NCBI RefSeq assembly: GCF_008035925.1 | Contig: NZ_CP036264.1 | Coordinates: forward strand, 1,015,774-1,079,773 | DNA length: 64,000 nt | Origin: Stieleria maiorica | GTDB taxonomy: Bacteria > Planctomycetota > Planctomycetia > Pirellulales > Pirellulaceae | Direction: 5' to 3' | Shown: positions 47,215 to 56,400 of the stretch, in pieces | How positions within the stretch are numbered: position 1 is the first letter of the stretch | Layout: every line of letters starts with the position of its first letter | Made by a program: the position numbers and the translations under genes | The notes under the pieces: model-generated | What the model saw: the letters and a program-made list of their open reading frames with translations, nothing else | Databases searched by the model: none | What the model was told of the DNA's origin: nothing

Positions 47215-47330
47215 GGGCGTTCCGCAGCAAAGGCGCCCACGTCTCCTCGTTCCAAGGATCCTCCGTGGAACGCACTGCAGGTGTGGCTCCCGCCGCACAC
47301 ACCGCGTCCACCCCCGAGGCGGAGCCTGGA
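47215..47330. repeat. 'GTTCCAAGG...CCTTGGAAC' type element upstream of dapB
   Basis: CCTCGTTCCAAGGATCCTCC with GTGGAACGCACTGCAG and GTGGCTCCCGCCGCACAC. The same order, inverted, is found in the 61122-61447 array (GTGGCGGGAGCCAC, CTGCAGTGCGTTCCAAGG). Downstream, 47401-47545 holds short direct repeats GGCCTCCATCATCGCTGG (twice) and GGGGCCCGAACG (twice), plus TTTGACGCC/GGCGCGAA-like facing sequence. No gene is seen in 47118-47649. Confidence 0.65.
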
Positions 47331-47649
47331 CTGCGCAGGATCGTTCGATTCGTTCGCGTTTGCATTTGTAAGGTTTTGCGTGTTTTCGATTCCGCAAAAC
47401 CCTCTTGGGACCAGCCGTTTGACGCCAGCCTACGGGCCTCCATCATCGCTGGGGCCTCCATCATCGCTGGAGCCTCCATCGACTCTGGGGCCCGAACGTT
47501 GCTGGGGCCCGAACGCTGGCGCGAATCGGCTGATGTCACTCGTGTTTCGACGCCCATCGGCAGGTTGATCTGGGCAAGCGGGGCGAACGATTCTAACGTG
47601 TAGGGTCTTCCCAGCTTTTACTGGGCAACCTTACAACGCGGGCGAAGGA

Positions 47650-48330
47650 ATGCTGGCAACGTTAAAACAAGATCACAGCAAGACGATGAATCAGGCGGAA
47701 CCGACAATCGACGACTCCGAAACCGCACCCGTCGCCGTGACGTCTCGGGCGCCGGCGTCGCTGGTGGGCCGATTTTGGGTTTTTCTGGGGATCGCCTTGG
47801 TCGGCGGATGGCTGGATTTGTGGAGTAAAGCGGCGGTGTTTCGCTGGCGCGGGCTGCCGGCCCAAAGCGACATCTGGTGGGTGTGGGAGCCCTATTTCGG
47901 GATCGAGACGGCCGTCAACATCGGCGCGGTGTTTGGGGTCGGGGCGGGCCGCGGCAGCTTTTTCGCCGCCATGAGTGTCGTCGCCGCGATCGGCATCGTG
48001 ATCTGGTTGTTTTGGTTTCGGGCGGCCGAATCCCGGTGGCTGACCGTCGCGCTGGGGATGGTCGGCGGCGGGATCATCGGCAACCTTTACGATCGGCTGG
48101 GATTGTGGTGGCAACCCGGCTACCCCGAACAGTGGCAGAGTGGCGTGCGCGACTGGATCCTGTGGCGGATCAACGAACAGTGGACCTGGCCCAATTTTAA
48201 TATTGCCGATTCGTTGTTGGTGGTCGGCGCGGGGATGTTGCTGTACCAGAGTTTCTTTCCGGGGCAGTTCATCGAGTCAGCGGGGAACGACGGGGAACCG
48301 CAAGAGCACGAGACGACAAATACCGCATGA
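47650..48330 (+). CDS. lspA: Lipoprotein signal peptidase LspA
   Basis: Inner-membrane aspartic peptidase that cleaves lipidated prolipoproteins. 226 residues with four hydrophobic spans and an N-terminal extension of ~35 residues. Catalytic D148 (GNLYDRL) and D187 (NFNIADSLL) are both present, as is the conserved NIGAVFGV. Lengths between motifs are larger than in E. coli because of a WWQPGYPEQWQSGV insertion. The start is ATG 47650 with GAAGGA adjacent; 47686 is possible. hisN overlaps its end by four bases. It serves the lipoproteins seen in this window. Confidence 0.94.
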   Translation: MLATLKQDHSKTMNQAEPTIDDSETAPVAVTSRAPASLVGRFWVFLGIALVGGWLDLWSKAAVFRWRGLPAQSDIWWVWEPYFGIETAVNIGAVFGVGAGRGSFFAAMSVVAAIGIVIWLFWFRAAESRWLTVALGMVGGGIIGNLYDRLGLWWQPGYPEQWQSGVRDWILWRINEQWTWPNFNIADSLLVVGAGMLLYQSFFPGQFIESAGNDGEPQEHETTNTA

Positions 48331-49181
48331 CGGATTCAAACATGGACTCAACGACATTGAAGGGACCCGCCGACTGGTCGGCGCTGGAATCGGGGCGGCT
48401 TTCGGCCATGATTTCCATCGCCAGAGCGGCTGGTGAGCACACGCTCACATATTTCGGTTCGGGGGATTTGCACGTCGATGCGAAAAGCGATGATTCGCCG
48501 GTGACGATCGCCGATCGGGAAGCGGAGCAGCTCGTCCGCCGGCAAATCGCCGAGTCCTTTCCCGAGGACACGGTCCAAGGCGAGGAGTTCGCCGAGAAAG
48601 CCGGCCGGTCCGATTACCGTTGGGTGGTCGATCCGATCGACGGGACGAAGTCGTTTGTGTGCGGCGTGCCGCTGTATTCGACGTTGTTGGCGCTGGAGAA
48701 AGACGGCCAACCGATCGGCGGCGTGATCTTCATTCCCGCACTCGGCGAAATCGTGGTCGCGGCGCTGGGGCAGGGGTGTTGGCACCAGCGACGACAGACC
48801 GATGGATCGCTGGCCGAATGGACCCGGGCCCGTGTCTCCGAGCGGAGTGAGCTTTCGCAGGCCGTGTTCGTGACCAGCCAAGTCGACTCGTTTGATGCCC
48901 GCGACCGCGCCGAGACGTACAAGCAGGTCGAGCGCGCGTGCTGGATCACTCGCACCTGGGGCGACGGCTACGGTTACCTGATGGTCGCGACCGGGCGGGC
49001 CGACGTGATGGTCGATCCGATCTGTAACGCCTGGGATGTCGCCGCGATCCTGCCCGTGATGGTCGAATCGGGCGGCCGTTTTACTGATTGGAAGGGCGTT
49101 GCAACCGTTCGGGGCGGCGACGGCGTGGGTACCAATGGGGTGCTTCACGATGCCGTTTGTCGGATCTTGGGTTGCGATTGA
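48327..49181 (+). CDS. hisN: Inositol-monophosphatase-family histidinol-phosphatase
   Basis: 284-residue Mg-dependent phosphatase of the inositol monophosphatase family. EEFAEKAG, VVDPIDGTKSFVCGVPLYST (D102, D105) and NAWDVAAILPVMVESGG are the metal- and substrate-site motifs. The TKSFVCGVP stretch is typical of the HisN type, which removes phosphate from histidinol phosphate. With hisB lacking a phosphatase domain, this enzyme could supply that step. Start overlaps lspA (ATGA). Other IMP-family substrates cannot be excluded. Confidence 0.88.
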   Translation: MTDSNMDSTTLKGPADWSALESGRLSAMISIARAAGEHTLTYFGSGDLHVDAKSDDSPVTIADREAEQLVRRQIAESFPEDTVQGEEFAEKAGRSDYRWVVDPIDGTKSFVCGVPLYSTLLALEKDGQPIGGVIFIPALGEIVVAALGQGCWHQRRQTDGSLAEWTRARVSERSELSQAVFVTSQVDSFDARDRAETYKQVERACWITRTWGDGYGYLMVATGRADVMVDPICNAWDVAAILPVMVESGGRFTDWKGVATVRGGDGVGTNGVLHDAVCRILGCD

Positions 49182-49210
49182 CCGCGGCGGGTTGGTATTC
49201 GGTCGATAGC

Positions 49211-49520
49211 GACGGCCCGGAAGGGACCGTCGTACGTGGCGGCTTGGGGCGACGGCCCGGAAGGGACCGTCGTACGTGGCGGCTTGAGGCGACGGCCCGG
49301 AAGGGACCGTCGTACGTGGCGGCTTGGAGCGACGGCCCGGAAGGGACCGTCGTACGTGGCGGCTTGAGGCGACGGCCCGGAAGGGACCGTCGTACGTGGC
49401 GGCTTGGGGCGACGGCCCGGAAGGGACCGTCGTACGTGGCGGCTTGGGGCGACGGCCCGGAAAGGACCGTCGTACGTGGCGGCTTGAGGCGATGGCCCGG
49501 AAGGGACCGTCGAGGCGGCG
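49211..49520. repeat. 40-bp tandem repeat, about 7.5 copies
   Basis: Unit GACGGCCCGGAAGGGACC then GTCGTACGTGGCGGCTTGRGGC, 40 bp, repeated from 49211 (starts at 49211, 49251, 49291, 49331, 49371, 49411, 49451) with a degenerate eighth copy at 49491. Copies differ mainly at one G/A near the end. Each carries a small stem-loop (GACGG...CCGTC). Related single elements are at 3229 and 38412. No gene is seen in the 49182-49607 gap. Confidence 0.95.
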
Positions 49521-49607
49521 CAAAGACGGGCGGAGAAGATCAGGAGATGGGGGCTGGCGATCTGCCGGCGGCAAGTTGACGCCCCCGCAAATTCAGGAGC
49601 ATTCAGG

Positions 49608-50054
49608 ATGCATTGGCGAGTCGGATTGCTGGGATTGGGATTGCTTTCGGCCTTGGTCGTTGGCGGTGTTGCGGACCAGCCCGGGACGTACGGAATGCCG
49701 GGAAACACCGATGTGGAACGCTTCGAACCCGGGTTGCCCCCCGAACGAATGTCCCCCGAACAGGTGTCGCAGCCGGGCGGAGTGTCGCTGATGCAGTTGA
49801 CCGCTTCGGAAAAGGGGCCCCAAGTCGCTGCGGCGGGGGAGTTGATCGGGTTTAACGGATTTACCGGCTCGGGAAGTCAAACAATTACGCTGGTTCATAC
49901 CGGAAAAATGCAAATCGCCGTGTATCATATCGATAGGTCGGGCCAGATCCGCTTGGTCAGCAGCCGCCCGATCGATGCCGACTTCTCCTTATCGCTTAAC
50001 CTGACGAAGCCACTTCCCGGACAAATCCGGCAACTTGGCAGTCCGGCCAAGTAG
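49608..50054 (+). CDS. Small exported protein of unknown function
   Basis: 148 residues with a signal peptide (VGLLGLGLLSALVVGGVADQ). The mature part is beta-rich (SGSQTITLVHTGKMQIAVYH, IRLVSSRPIDADFSLSLNL). AGGAG about nine bases before the ATG supports the start. No family recognised; it resembles small periplasmic proteins of planctomycetes. The next gene follows after about 80 bp on the same strand. Confidence 0.75.
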   Translation: MHWRVGLLGLGLLSALVVGGVADQPGTYGMPGNTDVERFEPGLPPERMSPEQVSQPGGVSLMQLTASEKGPQVAAAGELIGFNGFTGSGSQTITLVHTGKMQIAVYHIDRSGQIRLVSSRPIDADFSLSLNLTKPLPGQIRQLGSPAK

Positions 50055-50137
50055 CGACTGCCGGTGATCCGAGCGATAGGGAAACAGGGCAATCATTGTC
50101 AACTTTGTCTCTCCCCCGCTCGAATCAATCCTCGCCC

Positions 50138-51835
50138 ATGTCTTATCTGTCACTTGAAGAAGCTGCTTCGAAACTTGGCATCAGCACCGATCGCCTGGTC
50201 GAACTTCGCAGCCAAGGCCAAGTCCGTGGTTTTCGTGACGGTTCCAGTTGGAAATTCCCCGAGACGGAGATCGACCGTTTGGCCGACGAGCTGGCCGACG
50301 GCGCCGGGTCGGGGATCCTGGTCGACGAATCGGGGATGGGATCGGGCAGCGTGATCGGGGGCGATTCACCGGGCGAGGGTGACGGCAGCGATCTGGGGAT
50401 CGGCAGCGAAGCGACCGGCGAGGGCAGCGACGTGAACCTGGTCACGGGATCGAAAGAGGATGGCAGCGACGTCGAACTGGTCGCTTCGGATAGTGGCAAG
50501 CTGGGCGACGATCTGGAGCAGGATTCGCTGTTTGAGAGTGACGAAAACGCGCTGCAAGAAATCGACTCGGCCGAATTGAAACTCAATGACCCGGCGTTGA
50601 TGGACGACAGCATCGATTCGATCGACATCGCCATCGATCCCAAAGAGGGCAGCACCGGACCGGTCGCGAAGGCGGAGATCAATGCCGAGGCGGAAAAAAT
50701 CTCGATCAGCGACGTGGATGTCGCCGACGATGCCAGCTCGGACGAAGAGTTCGCGTTTTCCGGATCGCTGGACGAAGACGACAGCGACGATCTGCTGTTG
50801 GGCGAAGATAGCGACAGTTTGGATCTGGATTCGCTGTCCGAGGATGAGCTGCAGGTCAAAGCGGCCGGGGCGAGCAGTTTGGAACTGATGAACGAACTCG
50901 ATTCGCCGGATTCGGGCGAGAAGATGAAATCGTCCGGTGCGGATGTCTTGAGCGAGTTGGATCTGCTCGGTGCCGAGCAATCCGGCAGCGGCAGCGGGCT
51001 GATTTCGGGCGACAGCGAAAACCTGCTGACCTCCTCCGGGCTGGGCAGCGGGCTCGGGTCCAGCGTGATCAATGAAATGGATGACGCCCTGGACGAAGAT
51101 GACGACCTGGTGATCGCAGACGACGACGCCGATTTGATGTTGGACAGTGTCAGCGACATCTCGGTTGCCGGGGACAGCGGGATCAATCTGATGAGCCCCA
51201 GCGACAGCGGGTTGTCGCTCGAAAGCGAACCGTTGGATTTGGCCGGCAGCAGTTTGTCGGCGCTGGACTTGGGGGCCGAACTGACCGACGGCAGCGGGAT
51301 TTCAGGGTCCAGCGGCAAGAATGCCGGCGGCAGCGGTTCGGGATCGGACGAGGAATTCCAACTCTCGCCGTCCGGCGTCGGGCTGGATGCCGATCTGGAA
51401 AGCAGCTCGCAGGTCATCGAAGTCGAAGATTCCGAAATGGTCGGCGACGCCGTCGATTTCCAAGATGATTTTGGTGACGACGCGGGGTTTGCCGACGGCG
51501 GATTTGGTGACGCCGAAGCGGTCGCCGTCGACGCCTTCGACGAAGCACCGGTGGCAGAAGGCGGGCTCGGCGAGGACCCCATGGCTGGGGAGGCGATCGA
51601 GATGGACGACGTCGACGAATCGCCCGCGGTCGGCGCGGCCGTCGCCGGGGTGGGCTACGAAGTCCCCTTCTCGTTGATGCAGTGTCTGTCGCTGATGTTC
51701 ATCATCCTGACGCTCTCTTTGGGCGGCATGTTGATGTCCGATCTGGTCCGAAACATGTGGGCGTACAACGATATCTCCGCGCCGGTGAGTGCCCTGACGG
51801 ATTCGCTGATTGGCTTGATGGGCTGGGATTCCTGA
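50138..51835 (+). CDS. HTH-domain protein with long acidic Ser/Asp-rich region and C-terminal membrane segment
   Basis: 565 residues. An N-terminal excisionase/MerR-like helix-turn-helix is at residues 3-45 (YLSLEEAASKLGISTDRLVE, FRDGSSWKFPETEIDRL). A ~450-residue stretch dominated by D, S, E, G and L follows (for example SDDLLLGEDSDSLDLDSLSE) and is strongly acidic. A hydrophobic segment near the C-terminus (LMQCLSLMFIILTLSLGGML) probably spans the membrane. The ATG at 50138 follows no strong ribosome site; a TTG at 50096 adds 14 residues. A membrane-tethered DNA-binding protein is an unusual combination; its target is unknown. Confidence 0.82.
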   Translation: MSYLSLEEAASKLGISTDRLVELRSQGQVRGFRDGSSWKFPETEIDRLADELADGAGSGILVDESGMGSGSVIGGDSPGEGDGSDLGIGSEATGEGSDVNLVTGSKEDGSDVELVASDSGKLGDDLEQDSLFESDENALQEIDSAELKLNDPALMDDSIDSIDIAIDPKEGSTGPVAKAEINAEAEKISISDVDVADDASSDEEFAFSGSLDEDDSDDLLLGEDSDSLDLDSLSEDELQVKAAGASSLELMNELDSPDSGEKMKSSGADVLSELDLLGAEQSGSGSGLISGDSENLLTSSGLGSGLGSSVINEMDDALDEDDDLVIADDDADLMLDSVSDISVAGDSGINLMSPSDSGLSLESEPLDLAGSSLSALDLGAELTDGSGISGSSGKNAGGSGSGSDEEFQLSPSGVGLDADLESSSQVIEVEDSEMVGDAVDFQDDFGDDAGFADGGFGDAEAVAVDAFDEAPVAEGGLGEDPMAGEAIEMDDVDESPAVGAAVAGVGYEVPFSLMQCLSLMFIILTLSLGGMLMSDLVRNMWAYNDISAPVSALTDSLIGLMGWDS

Positions 51836-52034
51836 TCCCCGATTGGCTTTTCAGCGCCCGTGAGTTTCTGGACGGATTCGTTGAGGGGGCTGATGGGCTG
51901 GGATTCTTGAGCCCCGATCGGATCTGGCGGGTACGAAGAACGGTGGTGGCGCGTCTATACTGACAATGCCAGGATGCACCTTCCCACCGGAAACGGATTT
52001 CACCCTCCCGCCCGCCCCGCTTTTGACCGCGCCC

Positions 52035-53195
52035 ATGATTCCGGATCTGACAGAGAACTTGCACCGCCACGGTGGTGGGATCCGACGCCGGTTGGCCGTG
52101 CTGCCGATGCTGATTCTGGCGCTGGTCGCCCTGGCCGGTTGTGAGCAACCCGAAGGAATCGTCACCTACAAGATCCCCAAGAAGGTGCCCGAGCAGCTGG
52201 CCCCGGGCAAGGATCGCCTGCTGGCGGTGATGGTTCCCCGCGGTGAAAAGGTTTGGTTCTTCAAGGTCCTGGGCCCCGAAGACGCGGTCGCACGGATCGA
52301 CGACGCCTTCAAAGCGTTTGTCAAAAGTGTCCAGTTCGATGCCAATGACGAACCGGTGCTCGAGTCGTTGCCCGACGGCTGGCGTCGCGGCGGCAAAAAG
52401 CCGATGCGTTTCGCAACGATCGATATCAATACGCCCGAAAAGCAACTTGATCTAAGCGTTTCCAATCTGTCCGTCCCCGGCACAATGGACGATGCCGCCT
52501 GGGACGATTATGTCCAGCAAAACGTCAACCGATGGCGCGGCCAAGTCGGCTTGGACCCGTCGACCGAAAAATGGTCCGGCGGCGAAGCGATGGAAGTCGA
52601 CGCGGCCCAGGGCAACGCCGTCTGGGTCGATCTGGTCGGTGTCCCCGGGGCCGGTGGGGCCGGCCCCATGGGGATGATGTCGGGTGCCGGGATGCCAAAC
52701 GGCGGAATGCCCGGTACTGGAATGCCGAGCGCCGGTCCCCTGACGAGTCCATCGGGCGGGGCAACCGCAGCGGCGGCGCCGCCATCACCGCTGGAGTTTG
52801 AAACCCCTGACGGTTGGAACAAGCTGGAGGTCCGGCCCGGCGGGATGCGTGAAGCGGCCTTCAGCGTCGATGAGTCCGAAGTCACGGTGATCACCGCCGG
52901 AGGTGACCTGCGTAGCAACGTCGCACGTTGGATGGGTCAGGTCGCCGGAGGATCCCCCGAGGATACGGCGGTCGATGAGATGTTGGCCGGGGCAAAGAAA
53001 TTCGATGTTTCCGGCCGTCCGGCCCAGCGGTTTATCATCGCAGGCGACGCCGAAAAAGGCCAGAAATCGATCGATGCGACAATTGTTGAAATGGCAGGCG
53101 GACGCAGCAAGTTCATTAAAATGACCGGTGACGCGAAAACGGTCGCGGAGCAATCCGACGCGATGCAAGCGTTTTTGGATTCACTTTCGTTTTAA
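52035..53195 (+). CDS. Predicted lipoprotein with Gly/Met/Pro-rich linker
   Basis: 386 residues. Lipoprotein signal with lipobox LAGC, lipidated C36. The mature protein has two similar-looking soluble halves separated by a low-complexity linker (PGAGGAGPMGMMSGAG, then PNGGMPGTGMPSAGP). The first half begins EGIVTYKIPKKVP, and each half ends with a short helix. Function not recognised. The start at 52035 gives a normal signal peptide; the frame also opens at 51966. Confidence 0.78.
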   Translation: MIPDLTENLHRHGGGIRRRLAVLPMLILALVALAGCEQPEGIVTYKIPKKVPEQLAPGKDRLLAVMVPRGEKVWFFKVLGPEDAVARIDDAFKAFVKSVQFDANDEPVLESLPDGWRRGGKKPMRFATIDINTPEKQLDLSVSNLSVPGTMDDAAWDDYVQQNVNRWRGQVGLDPSTEKWSGGEAMEVDAAQGNAVWVDLVGVPGAGGAGPMGMMSGAGMPNGGMPGTGMPSAGPLTSPSGGATAAAAPPSPLEFETPDGWNKLEVRPGGMREAAFSVDESEVTVITAGGDLRSNVARWMGQVAGGSPEDTAVDEMLAGAKKFDVSGRPAQRFIIAGDAEKGQKSIDATIVEMAGGRSKFIKMTGDAKTVAEQSDAMQAFLDSLSF

Positions 53196-53221
53196 AACCC
53201 ACGCACCTCGTTCCCAGGCCT

Positions 53222-53345
53222 CGTCTGGGACCGCGACTAATGTGAGGCTCCGCCTCACGCGACGGAATCGAAGGCGGAGCCTTCGGGAAAGTGCGTTCCA
53301 AGGCGGAGCCTTGGAACGAGGGCAAAAAGCCTTGGAACGAGGGCG
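53222..53345. repeat. 'GGCGGAGCC' element between lipoprotein and resB-ccsA
   Basis: GTGAGGCTCCGCCTCAC (near-perfect inverted repeat), AAGGCGGAGCCTTCGG, and GTTCCAAGGCGGAGCCTTGG followed by AACGAGGG twice. It shares the GTTCCAAGG core with 47215-47330 and 61122-61447. Confidence 0.75.
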
Positions 53346-53414
53346 ACGGAGATGACTGGCTGGACGCCTCTCCCAATTCACTTGAGCCGAACAAAACTCA
53401 ACCGCAGAAAGAAC

Positions 53415-56400
53415 ATGGCGACACTCCCCAATCCCTCCGGCCAGTTCCCCCAAGAACGCGATGAATCGACGGTGATTTCGTCAGCCGACGTGCTCTCGGC
53501 GATCGGGTCACTGAAGTTGACCGTCGGTCTGTTCGCGGCTTCCTTGATCATCGTCCTGGTCGGGACGCTGGCCCAGGACGAGATGAACATGCAGGACGTC
53601 AAGGAACGGTACTTCGTTTCTTGGATCGCTTGGATGCACTTCGACGATTTCGTCCCCCAAGCGTTTTATCGCCACGCCAATCCGATTCCGGGAATCATTC
53701 CGTTTCCCGGCGGGGCGTTGATCGGCGTGTTGTTGATGCTGAATTTGATCGCGTCCAAGGCGACTCGGTTCCGCGTCTCCGCGTCGGGTGGTCGATTGGC
53801 AGCGGGCATCCTGTTCATCTTGGCCGGCTTTGTCGTGGCCGGGTTGATCATCGCCAGCGGTCACAACAGCGACGGGTTGCAGGGCGCGCCGCCGATCTCC
53901 TACCCCGCGCTGTGGAAGGTGTTGCAGGGAATCGGTGTCGCCGGCGCGATCGGTCTGACCGCCGTGTCGACCAACGTCCAACACCGTTCGCTGCGTCTCC
54001 TCGGTTACATCGGCGCGGCCTCGTTGGCCGCCGTGATCGTTTACACGTTGTTCAGCGGCGCGCGGATCGGCGATCCCGGGCTGCGGATCGTTTGGCAGCT
54101 GGCCAAGGGGCTCGGTGCCGGCGTGATTCTGTTGATCGGATGTTTGCTGATCTTCGGACGTCAGGGCGGCAACTTGTTGTTGCACTTCGGCGTCGGGCTG
54201 TTGATGTTCGGGCAATTCGCCTTCGGTGATCGTCAGTTGGAACAGCGGATCAGTTTGGTCGAGGGCCAATCGACCAACGCGTTGATCAATCTGGACAAAA
54301 TCGAACTGACCTTCGTCGTTCCCGGTGAAGCAGAAGACACGGTGACGGCGATTCCGGGGACGCAGATCGGCGAGGCACTGTCCAGCGGGGAACTGATCCG
54401 CGACGATGCCTTGCCGGCGGATGTGAAGGTGGTCGCCTTTTACGAAAATTCGGATCTTGTCAATCCGAAACCGACCGGCAATCCGGCGACCAAGGGTGTC
54501 GGGTTGGAAGTCCAGGCCGTCCAGGCGCGCAAGCGTGGTGGGACGGATGGGGAAGTCAACGTGGCTTCGGCGTACATCGAATTGATCGACAAGCAGTCCG
54601 GTGAGTCGCTGGGGACGCATTTGGTCAGCCAAATGTTGTCCGATCGAGAGACGTTGATCCCCGGCGGAACGGCCAAGGATGTTTTTGACGAAGTCACGAT
54701 CGGCGAGAGCGAGTACAAGATCGGGCTGCGGTATCACCGCGAGGTGAAACCGTATTGGGTTCACTTGGAAGACGTCCAGCGTCGTAACTACAGCGGGACC
54801 GAAACACCGCGAGATTACAGTTCGTACATTCGCATCGTCGACACGGAAACCGGCGAGGATCGGCGTGAACGTGTTTGGATGAATAATCCGCTGCGGTATC
54901 GCGGCGAGACGTTTTTTCAATCCAGTTACACGCCGTTGCCCGGTGGCAAAGAGTTGACGGGGCTGCAAGTGGTGCGCAACAGCGGTTGGCTGATCCCCTA
55001 CGTCGCCTGCAGCATCATGGCGCTGGGCATGCTGGCACACTTCACCGGAACACTGAAACGTTTCGTCGGACGACGCGAACGCGAACGGGCCAAGGAAATG
55101 GCGGCGATGAGCGCCGATGAACGACAGGTGATCACCTCCTCGCGACCGGCCGTGATCGCGTTCAACATCGCCGCCCTGCTGGCTTTGATGATGCTGATCC
55201 CCTGGTCGGCCGCGATGACGACGCTGCGCCCCGCTTCGCGTGACACCGGCTACGATTTTTATACCGCCGGCAAGATCCCTGCCCAATTCGGCGGACGGGT
55301 GTTGCCGCTGGATGCCTTTGCCCGCCAAACGCTCAAGGCGATCAGCAATCGGGAATCGCTGCCGATGGAAAATGCTCCCGGCGCGATCAAGAGCCGTGTT
55401 GATAAGAAGAGCATGTCCGCGATGCAGTGGTTGATGGAAGTTGCCATCGACGATCCGGCACTTCGCTACCTGCCGATGTTCCGGGTCGATGCGGAGGAAG
55501 TCCGCAGTCAGCTGAAATTGGACCGGCGCAAGAGCAAACTGTACTCGCTCGATGAGCTGTTGGCCGAGTGGCCCAAGGCGGATGCGTTGATCAAAGCGGC
55601 AAGGGGCAAAGACGAAGCGGCGTTGTCGTTTAAAGAACAGAAGCTGTTGGAATTGGATCTTCGCACGCGTCAGTACATGGTGACCGCCGAAGCGTTTCAA
55701 CTGCCGCGGCCGCCGGAGATCCCGACGGACAACTTGCCCGAAGGCATCACCGAGGAAATGGTGCAGCGGTTCGCGCTGAGTGAATTGCAGCGACGGATGG
55801 AGTCGATCCAGACGATGCGGACGGCCCGAATCATCCCTCCGACCGCTGACGAGGCGGCCGACGCGGTCAATGATCCCGATTGGACCGCGTTTGCCCCCGC
55901 GTTTTTTGACGATGCCGCCAAGGGACCGTCGCAGGACGCCGATCGCGCGCTGGCGTCGGATCCGTTCAGCCGAATGATCGAAACCTATCGCGACGAAAAG
56001 AAGGATTTCGAAGGATTCAACCAGGCCGTCGATGACCAACTGGCGCTGTCGACCGCGTATCCGATTCCGGGGTTGAAATCCAACAAGGTGGCACTGGAAC
56101 GTTGGATGGAATCCAATTCGCCTGAGGTGCGGTCGACGATCCTGTACATCCTGTCGATGGTCATGGCGTTGGCATTCCTGGCCGTCGGAGACCACCGCTT
56201 AAGAAATGCGACCTGGGGCGTGTTGCTGGTCGCGGCCCTGATCCACACGGTCGCCATCCTGAGTCGGATCTATATCACCGGCCGCGCTCCGGTGATCAAC
56301 ATTTATTCGTCTGCGGTGTTCATCGGTTGGGCAGCGGTCTTGGGCGGATTGGTGATCGATCGGATCTTCCGTTTGGGATTCGGTAACCTGGTCGCCGCGA

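Noticed and set aside
49211-49520. Possible CRISPR array
   Set aside because: The 40-bp units are directly adjoining with no variable spacers, and no cas genes are near.
53508-56195. 895-codon minus-strand frame across resB-ccsA
   Set aside because: Antisense to a gene with clear domains; no hydrophobic pattern or motif of its own.
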